Of a stretch of DNA of 64,000 bases, positions 58,490 to 64,000 are shown piece by piece (the stretch's first letter is position 1; every line of letters starts with the position of its first letter). The notes under the pieces were generated by a model that saw only the letters and a list, made by a program, of their open reading frames with translations, ran no database searches and was not told the origin of the DNA. The translations under genes and the position numbers were made by a program. Source of the DNA: JAHEJV01 sp964653555. GTDB lineage: Bacteria; Myxococcota_A; UBA9160; SMWR01. The stretch spans positions 6,926 through 70,925 of the forward strand of contig CAZZFT010000010.1 of NCBI GenBank assembly GCA_964653555.1. The letters are read 5' to 3'.

Positions 58490-59503
58490 TCAGCCAGCCG
58501 ACACGGGAACGGGCAGCGCCGGCTCCTGCTGAGAGAGGCAGTGGATCGCCCCGAGCCCGAGGACCAGCGTCGAGCAGGGCACGCCGACCACGTCGCGTCC
58601 GGGTAGCAGGTCGCGCATCACGGCTAGGGCCCGCTCGTCCGAGGACGCGCCGAAGACGGGGACCAGCGCGACGCCGTTGGCCAGGTAGAAGTTGGCGTAG
58701 CTCGCGGGACACGGCTGGCCGTCGACACAGTGGACCGGAGGTATCGGCAGGTCGTGCACCTCCAGGCCGGCGGCGACCAGCCGGCGTCGGTTCTCCGCGA
58801 GCATCGGCGCATCCGGACCCGAGGAAGAAGTGGCCGCCACCACGACTCCCGGCGCGACGAAGCGCGCACAGTCGTCGATGTGCCCGTCGGTGTCGTCGGA
58901 CTCGATCCCTCCGGCCAGCCAGACGACGCGCCGGGCCCCGAGCCAGCGCCCGAGGCGCTTCTCCATCTGCTCGTGGCGGCGCGCCGGCTTCTCGCGGTTG
59001 GGGTTGAGGAGACACGACTCGGTGGTCAGGATCACCCCCTGCCCGTCGCCGTCGATCGATCCGCCCTCGAGCACGAAGCCCGGCGTCTTGCACGGGATTC
59101 CCGCCAGCGCCGCGACGCGCGCGCCGAGCGCCGCATCGAGGTCCCACGGCGGATACTTCCCGCCCCAGGCGTCGAAGCCGAAGTCCAGGGCCACGCGCTG
59201 GCCGATCTCGTCGACGGCGAAGATCGGCGCGCTGTCGCGCAGCCAGGAGTCGTTGGTCGGCAGCAGATGGAGGCGGACGTCCGCGTCGGGATCGACACCG
59301 ACCGCGCGCAGGCGTGCCCGGACGTCGGCCGCGGTCGCCTCGTCCGGCACCAGGAGCTCGACGCTCTCGCGCCCCGCGAGCGCACGCACGATCTCGCCGT
59401 ACTCGCTGCGGGCGGCCTCGAGGTGCCCCGGCCAGGTCTCCGGGTTGTGCGGCCAAGAGAGCCAGGTCGCCCGGTGGGGCTCCCATTCCGCGGGCCAGCG
59501 CAC
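58490..59503 (-). CDS. aguA: Agmatine deiminase
   Basis: A 337-residue guanidine-group modifying enzyme that converts agmatine to N-carbamoylputrescine and ammonia. WEPHRATWLSWPHNPETWPG starts the fold. LPTNDSWLRDSAPIFAV (residues ~82-98), FVLEGGSIDGDGQGVILTTE (~143-162) and the HIDD in SDDTDGHIDDCARFV (~208) are the substrate-binding parts, and the nucleophilic Cys is in LGLGAIHCLSQQEPA near the end. The GTG is at 59503, three bases after the aguB stop, giving the order aguB-aguA. Confidence 0.9.
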   Translation of the reverse strand: MRWPAEWEPHRATWLSWPHNPETWPGHLEAARSEYGEIVRALAGRESVELLVPDEATAADVRARLRAVGVDPDADVRLHLLPTNDSWLRDSAPIFAVDEIGQRVALDFGFDAWGGKYPPWDLDAALGARVAALAGIPCKTPGFVLEGGSIDGDGQGVILTTESCLLNPNREKPARRHEQMEKRLGRWLGARRVVWLAGGIESDDTDGHIDDCARFVAPGVVVAATSSSGPDAPMLAENRRRLVAAGLEVHDLPIPPVHCVDGQPCPASYANFYLANGVALVPVFGASSDERALAVMRDLLPGRDVVGVPCSTLVLGLGAIHCLSQQEPALPVPVSAG

Positions 59504-59505
59504 CC

Positions 59506-60372
59506 CTAGTCTCTCAGGCGCTTGCCGATCTCCGCGTAGGCGTCGATCCGGCGGTCTCGCAGGAAGGGCCAGTTGCGGCGCACCTCCTCGATCGCCCCGA
59601 GGTCGCAGTCGACGATCAGCGTCTCCTCCTCGTCCGAAGACGCACGGGCCAGCACCCGGCCGAAGGGATCGGCCAGGAACGACTGTCCCCAGAAGCGGAT
59701 CCCCCCCTCCCGGCCGACGCGGTTCACCGCCGCCACGAACACGCCGTTGGCGATCGCGTGGCCGCGTTGCACCGTTTCCCAGGCATCTTGCTGTGCGGAG
59801 TCGACCGACTCACCCTCGTCGAACTGCCAGCCGATCGCCGTCGGGTAGAACAGCACCTGCGCGCCGGAGAGCGCAGTCAGCCGGGCGGCCTCCGGGAACC
59901 ACTGGTCCCAGCAGACCAGGGCCCCGATCCGCGCCGGCCTCGTCGTGAAGGCCTGGAATCCGAGATCGCCGGGCGTGAAGTAGAACTTCTCGTAGTACAG
60001 CGGGTCGTCGGGGATGTGCATCTTGCGGTAGACGCCGACCGGCCTGCCGTCCGCGTCGATCACCACGGCGGTGTTGTGGTAGACGCCCTGGGCGCGCCGC
60101 TCGAAGAGCGAGGCCACGATCGCCATCTCGCGCTCGGCGGCCAGCTTCGACAGCGCCTCGGTACTCTCGCCCGGAATCGGCTCGGCGAGGTCGAAGTGGC
60201 GCGCGTCCTCGCTCTGACAGAAATAACGGGAGCGGAACAGCTCCGGAAGGCAGGCCAGGCGCGCACCCCGCTGGGCGGCCGCGTCGAGCTGCTCCAGGGC
60301 ACGCGTCAGGTTGGTTGCCGGGTCTTCTTCCACCCGCATCTGGACGAGGGCGATCCGCAGGGATCCGGCCAT
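59506..60372 (-). CDS. aguB: N-carbamoylputrescine amidase
   Basis: A 288-residue nitrilase-superfamily hydrolase that turns N-carbamoylputrescine into putrescine, CO2 and ammonia, completing the agmatine route with AguA. The Glu-Lys-Cys triad is in LACLPELFRSRYFCQSED (residues ~37-54), VGVYRKMHIPDDPLYYEKFY (~112-131) and IGALVCWDQWFPEAARL (~148-164). The family signature SFLADPFGRVLA is near the C-terminus. The ATG at 60372 is the natural start. It is followed immediately by aguA. Confidence 0.9.
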   Translation of the reverse strand: MAGSLRIALVQMRVEEDPATNLTRALEQLDAAAQRGARLACLPELFRSRYFCQSEDARHFDLAEPIPGESTEALSKLAAEREMAIVASLFERRAQGVYHNTAVVIDADGRPVGVYRKMHIPDDPLYYEKFYFTPGDLGFQAFTTRPARIGALVCWDQWFPEAARLTALSGAQVLFYPTAIGWQFDEGESVDSAQQDAWETVQRGHAIANGVFVAAVNRVGREGGIRFWGQSFLADPFGRVLARASSDEEETLIVDCDLGAIEEVRRNWPFLRDRRIDAYAEIGKRLRD

Positions 60373-60417
60373 GGGGTCTGCGTAGGCCAGCGGCTGCGGG
60401 CCGGCAAGGGCCCCCTC

Positions 60418-60434
60418 GTGACCGGATCCGTCAC
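60418..60434. promoter_or_regulatory. Inverted repeat between aguB and the NYN-domain gene
   Basis: GTGAC (60418-60422) and GTCAC (60430-60434) flank CGGATCC in the 97-base divergent region. It is a candidate operator for the agu genes; no regulator is adjacent. Confidence 0.3.
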
Positions 60435-60469
60435 GGCGACGGTCGACGCTCCTCTCGAAGGAGGAGATC

Positions 60470-61075
60470 GTGGAGATCCGACCCTCACAGGCCCCGCTCG
60501 CATGTCCCGTGGATCGCGTCCAACCCCGCGCGAGCGTGGTCGGGCTGCGCCGCTTCGCGCGGGGCGTCGCCGAGGCGCTCGCCGTGATCGCCGCGTTCGT
60601 CGCCGGCGGAATGGCCGTGGCGGCGGCTCTCGAGGGCGACGCCGCGGCAAACGGCCGCAGGTACGCTTCGGTCGTGGAAACGAGCGACCCCACGCCCCGC
60701 GTCTGGCTGGTGGACGGGTACAACGTCCTGAACGTCGGGCTCCTGGCCGGGCGCGCGCGCGAGGGCTGGTGGTCTTCGCGCCACCGCGGCGAGCTGCTCG
60801 GGCGGATCGCCACCTTCGACGACCCGGACGCGGAGATCTGGGTGGTCTTCGACGGCGCCCACCCGCCCGACGCGCCGGCGCCGGGCCGCGTGCGCTCGGT
60901 GTTCGCCCCCGACGCCGATCAATGGCTGCTCGGGCGCATCCGCGAGGACACGGCCGGCTCCGTCGTCCTGGTCACGGCAGACCGGCGACTCGCCGCCAAG
61001 GCCCGCCACCGCGGCGCCGAGGTGATGGCGCCGCGGGCCTTCCTGGCGCGCTGCGGGAGGCCACTCGGGGTCTAG
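60470..61075 (+). CDS. NYN/YacP-like PIN-fold protein, possibly membrane-anchored
   Basis: The C-terminal ~130 residues are a NYN/YacP domain, PIN-like metal nucleases: the first Asp motif VWLVDGYNVLNVGLL, EIWVVFDGAHPPDAP, ADQWLLGRIREDTAGSVVLV and TADRRLAAKARHRGAEVMAP carry the acidic residues. AAGGAGG is ideally placed five bases before the GTG at 60470, which would give a 201-residue protein with an N-terminal hydrophobic helix (ALAVIAAFVAGGMAVAAALE) ahead of the domain. The alternative GTG at 60674 gives only the domain (133 residues) and lacks a good ribosome site. RNA cleavage is likely but untested in this family. Confidence 0.7.
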   Translation: MEIRPSQAPLACPVDRVQPRASVVGLRRFARGVAEALAVIAAFVAGGMAVAAALEGDAAANGRRYASVVETSDPTPRVWLVDGYNVLNVGLLAGRAREGWWSSRHRGELLGRIATFDDPDAEIWVVFDGAHPPDAPAPGRVRSVFAPDADQWLLGRIREDTAGSVVLVTADRRLAAKARHRGAEVMAPRAFLARCGRPLGV

Positions 61076-61110
61076 GAGGCAGCCAGGCCGAGGCCCGGCG
61101 CGCGGTCCGC

Positions 61111-61926
61111 CTAGTCCATCTCGAAGTGGCGCAGGATCCGCGCGGCATTCTCCTCCGCCGCCCGACCGCTGATGTCGATCACCTGCCAGCCCTGCTCGCG
61201 ATAGAGGCGGCGCGCGCGACGCACCTCGTCGATCAGCGTCTCGGGGTCGGCATAGGTGCTGTAGGGAGGCGCCCCGAGCGTGCGAACGCGGGCCTGGCGG
61301 ATCGTGAGCAGGAGCGAGGGATCGACCGTCAGGGCGAAGACCTTCTTCGGGTCCAGCTCCAGCAGCTCGCGAGGCGGCTCGATGCCCGGGACGATCGGGA
61401 CGTTCCCGGTCTTGTACCCGCGCTGGGCCAGGTACATCGAGAGCGGAGTCTTCGACGTGCGCGACACCCCGGTGAGCACGAGGTCCGCGAGAAAGAGGGT
61501 GCGGAGGTTGGCTCCGTCGTCGTGGCGCACCGCGAACTCGACTGCTTCGATGCGCCGGAAGTAGTCGTCCGAGAAGCCGTGGAGGAGGCCCGGCTGGGAC
61601 CTCGGTACGGCCTTCAGGTGCTCGGCCACCTTCGCGATCATGCCGCCGAGGACGTCGAAGGTGGGGACGCCCCGCGCCTCGGCCTCCTGGAGCAGGCCCT
61701 GCGCCACGCGTCGGTCGACCAGCGTGAACAAGACGAGGGCACCGACGCGCTCGGCTTCGGCCACCACGCGGCGCGCGAGAGAGGCCTGTCGAATGCCGCC
61801 GAAGCGCCGGAGCTTGCTGTCGACTCGGAACTGGGCGAGCGCCGCCTTCGCCACCGCGGCGCCGGTGTCGCCGGTTCCATCGGAGACGATGTAGATCGGT
61901 CGGGGCGTCGGCAGCGGCTCGGTCAC
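61111..61926 (-). CDS. ppsR: PEP synthase/PPDK regulatory kinase-pyrophosphorylase
   Basis: A 271-residue DUF299-family bifunctional enzyme that inactivates PEP synthetase or pyruvate phosphate dikinase by ADP-dependent phosphorylation and reactivates it by phosphorolysis. PIYIVSDGTGDTGAAVAKAA is the N-terminal signature, FAVRHDDG the middle one, and the P-loop-like LVLTGVSRTSKTPLSMYLAQ (residues ~146-165) is diagnostic. KVFALTVDPSLLLTIRQARV and SGRAAEENAARIL complete it. The GTG at 61926 gives the usual length and leaves room for a leuS promoter; an ATG at 62025 would add 33 residues. The target enzyme is not in the window. Confidence 0.88.
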   Translation of the reverse strand: MTEPLPTPRPIYIVSDGTGDTGAAVAKAALAQFRVDSKLRRFGGIRQASLARRVVAEAERVGALVLFTLVDRRVAQGLLQEAEARGVPTFDVLGGMIAKVAEHLKAVPRSQPGLLHGFSDDYFRRIEAVEFAVRHDDGANLRTLFLADLVLTGVSRTSKTPLSMYLAQRGYKTGNVPIVPGIEPPRELLELDPKKVFALTVDPSLLLTIRQARVRTLGAPPYSTYADPETLIDEVRRARRLYREQGWQVIDISGRAAEENAARILRHFEMD

Positions 61927-62040
61927 GGACGAAGCTTGCCTGATTTCCGGGGCCGCGACCTCGGGGCGGTCTTCTCCGTCGGTTCGAGCGTCGCGGCGCG
62001 ACTCCCCGCTGCCGGAGCGATCCATTAGATTCCCCCGACC

Positions 62041-64000
62041 ATGCCCTACGACCCTGCGGCGATCGAGGCGAAGTGGCAGGCCTGGTGGCAGGAGAACCAG
62101 GTCTTCCGCGCGGAGCTCGACCCGAGCAAGCCCAAATTCTACGTGCTGGACATGTTCCCCTACCCCTCCGGCGCCGGGCTGCACGTCGGACATCCCAAGG
62201 GCTACATCGCCACCGACATCGTCTCCCGCTACAAGCGGATGCGCGGCTTCAACGTGCTCCATCCGATGGGCTGGGACGCCTTCGGCCTGCCGGCCGAGCA
62301 GTATGCGATCGAGACGGGCACTCATCCCCGCGAGACGACGCGTCGAAACATCCAGACCTTCAAGCGCCAGCTCTCCTCGCTCGGTCTGGACTACGACTGG
62401 TCGCGCGAGATCGACACCACGGATCCGGGCTACGTGAAGTGGACCCAGTGGATCTTCCAGCGCCTCTACGAGGCCGGCCTCGCCTACTACGCCGAGGTGC
62501 CCGTGAACTGGTGCCCCGCTCTGGGCACCGTGCTGGCGAACGAGGAGGTGATCGACGGCAAGAGCGAGCGGGGTGGCCATCCGGTGATACGGGTTCCGAT
62601 GCGCCAGTGGATGCTTCGCATCACGGCCTATGCCGACCGCCTGATCGACGATCTCGAGCTCGTGGACTGGCCCGAGCCGATCAAGAAGATGCAGCGCGAC
62701 TGGGTGGGGCGCTCGGTGGGAGCCCGCATCGTCTTCGACGTCGAGGGCTCCGAGGACCGCATCGAGGTGTTCACCACGCGGCCCGACACGCTGTTCGGGG
62801 CCACCTATCTGGTGCTGGCCCCCGAGCACCCACGGGTCGCCGGACTCACCAGCGAAGACCGTCGCGAGGCCGTGGCCCGCTACGTCGAGCAGACCGCTCG
62901 CCGCAGCGAGAGATCGCGGGTCGCCGACCAGACCAAGACCGGCGTCGCGATCGGCGCTCGCGCCCTGCACCCGGTCACCGGCAAGGCGATTCCGATCTGG
63001 ATCTCCGACTACGTGCTGGCCAGCTACGGCACGGGCGCGATCATGGCCGTTCCGGGTCACGACGCTCGCGACTGGGAGTTCGCGCGGGCCTTCGATCTGC
63101 CGATCGTCGAAGTGGTCTCGGGCGGCGACGTCGAGCGCGCCGCCTACGAGGGTCCAGGGCGAGCGGTCCATTCGGACTTCCTGAACGGTCTCGGGACCGA
63201 AGCGGCGAAGGAGCGGATGTGCAGCTGGCTCGAGGAGCACGGTCGCGGCGAGAAGTCCACCAGCTACAAGCTGCGCGACTGGCTGTTCTGCCGGCAGCGC
63301 TACTGGGGGGAGCCCTTCCCTGTCGTCCACCGTCGCGATGGCAGCACCGCCCTGGTGCCCGAGTCGGAGCTGCCCGTGCTGCTGCCGGAGCTCGAGGACT
63401 TCAAGCCCTCGGGTGAGTTCGAGCCGCCCCTGGCGCGCAGCCGGGAGTGGCTGGAGACGCGCGACCCCGAGACCGGCGAGCCCGCGCTGAGGGACGCCAA
63501 CACGATGCCGCAGTGGGCGGGCAGCTGCTGGTACTACCTGCGCTTCTGCGACCCCCACAACGACGAGGCCCCGTGGTCGGCCGAGGCCGAGAACTACTGG
63601 ATGCCCGTCGACCTGTACGTCGGCGGGGCCGAGCACGCCGTGCTCCACCTGCTCTACTCGCGGTTCTGGCACAAGGTTCTCTACGACCTCGGGCTCGTGC
63701 ACACGGTGGAGCCCTTCCAGAAGCTGCTGAACCCCGGCATGGTGCTCGGCTACAGCTACCGCTACTACGACGACGATCCGAGCGACGTGGCGGAGGGGAA
63801 GGCGACGCGTTTCGCGGCCTCGGACGTCGTCCTCGACGGGGAGACGCCTCGGCACGCCACCACCGGGGCCGAGCTGAAGGAACGCTGGGTGGACGCGGCG
63901 GCGGTGCGCTGGGTCGACGGACAGCCGTTCCACCCCGATACCGACCTGCTCCTCGAGACGGTGACCGAGAAGATGTCGAAGAGCCGGGGCAACGTGGTGA
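62041..64000 (+). CDS. leuS: Leucyl-tRNA synthetase, 3' end outside window
   Basis: The ATG at 62041 opens a frame that stays open to the window edge, about 653 codons of the usual 800-870. It charges tRNA-Leu with leucine. The HIGH motif is HVGHPKGYIATDI (residues ~49-61) after MFPYPSGAGL. WCPALGTVLANEEV and MRQWMLRITAYADRL follow, the editing domain has TTRPDTLFGATYLVLAPEHP (~242-261) and YGTGAIMAVPGHDARDWEFA (~330), then DWLFCRQRYWGEPFP and YVGGAEHAVLHLLYSRFWHK. KMSKSRGN is the last thing in the window. The catalytic, editing and zinc-region order is that of bacterial LeuRS. Confidence 0.95.
   Translation, partial: MPYDPAAIEAKWQAWWQENQVFRAELDPSKPKFYVLDMFPYPSGAGLHVGHPKGYIATDIVSRYKRMRGFNVLHPMGWDAFGLPAEQYAIETGTHPRETTRRNIQTFKRQLSSLGLDYDWSREIDTTDPGYVKWTQWIFQRLYEAGLAYYAEVPVNWCPALGTVLANEEVIDGKSERGGHPVIRVPMRQWMLRITAYADRLIDDLELVDWPEPIKKMQRDWVGRSVGARIVFDVEGSEDRIEVFTTRPDTLFGATYLVLAPEHPRVAGLTSEDRREAVARYVEQTARRSERSRVADQTKTGVAIGARALHPVTGKAIPIWISDYVLASYGTGAIMAVPGHDARDWEFARAFDLPIVEVVSGGDVERAAYEGPGRAVHSDFLNGLGTEAAKERMCSWLEEHGRGEKSTSYKLRDWLFCRQRYWGEPFPVVHRRDGSTALVPESELPVLLPELEDFKPSGEFEPPLARSREWLETRDPETGEPALRDANTMPQWAGSCWYYLRFCDPHNDEAPWSAEAENYWMPVDLYVGGAEHAVLHLLYSRFWHKVLYDLGLVHTVEPFQKLLNPGMVLGYSYRYYDDDPSDVAEGKATRFAASDVVLDGETPRHATTGAELKERWVDAAAVRWVDGQPFHPDTDLLLETVTEKMSKSRGNVV

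Noticed and set aside
60674..61075. Short version of the NYN protein starting at 60674
   Set aside because: Kept only as an alternative; the ribosome-binding site before 60470 is much better.
61927..62025. 33-residue N-terminal extension of the PSRP kinase
   Set aside because: It would leave only 15 bases between the divergent kinase and leuS starts, and the added residues are not part of the family.

Overview
The window is very GC-rich chromosomal DNA from a Gram-negative, free-living bacterium with tightly packed operons. It carries a type-D fumarate reductase, a PEP-CTERM protein, BolA, a PEP-synthase/PPDK regulatory kinase, several F420-type flavin oxidoreductases, and many acyl-CoA dehydrogenases and CoA transferases. 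This mix fits an uncultured deltaproteobacterial-grade lineage (Myxococcota- or Binatota-like). That placement is inference from gene content; no rRNA or other marker is present. I see no tRNA, rRNA, CRISPR array or prophage.

Layout. 1-3.0 kb: the end of a cluster with an aromatic ammonia-lyase (cut by the window edge), a hot-dog thioesterase, a UbiE-type methyltransferase and the remnant of an O-methyltransferase. 3.0-10.4 kb: a minus-strand catabolic operon (SDR, amidohydrolase, LLM oxidoreductase, FAD dehydrogenase, old-yellow-enzyme reductase, SnoaL-like protein). 10.5-14.4 kb: a gutted alcohol dehydrogenase, two beta-lactamase-fold hydrolases and a solo tyrosine recombinase among repeats. 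14.4-18.8 kb: a SNF2 helicase and SWIM zinc-finger pair. 19.5-23.5 kb: a PspA-like protein and a membrane protein divergent from a two-component system. 23.5-26.0 kb: an AstE-like deacylase and a PlsC acyltransferase. 26.0-32.9 kb: a beta-oxidation operon with two complementary large/small acyl-CoA dehydrogenase pairs around an enoyl-CoA hydratase, divergent from an acyl-CoA synthetase. 33.0-35.7 kb: a possible lipoprotein, a twice-frameshifted LLM pseudogene and a secreted beta-propeller.

36.0-43.2 kb is the most unusual block. It is one plus-strand run of a membrane FN3-like protein, an N-carbamoyl-amino-acid hydrolase, an isochorismatase-type cysteine hydrolase, a sodium:solute symporter, a 40-residue membrane peptide, an aspartate-carbamoyltransferase homologue with an altered substrate pocket, and a glutamine-dependent asparagine-synthase homologue. 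It pairs enzymes able to make a carbamoylated, amidated metabolite with enzymes able to hydrolyse one, plus a transporter.

43.2-64 kb is mostly ordinary metabolism: an alpha-methylacyl-CoA racemase, PabB, a DHH phosphoesterase, BolA, a 2OG oxygenase, Hsp20, a class III CoA transferase, an amidase, a PEP-CTERM protein, an MBL hydrolase, a methyltransferase, frdABCD, aguA/aguB (agmatine to putrescine), a NYN-domain protein, the PSRP kinase, and the first two thirds of leuS running off the right edge. At least six gene pairs are coupled through GTGA stop/start overlaps, which helped to fix several start codons.
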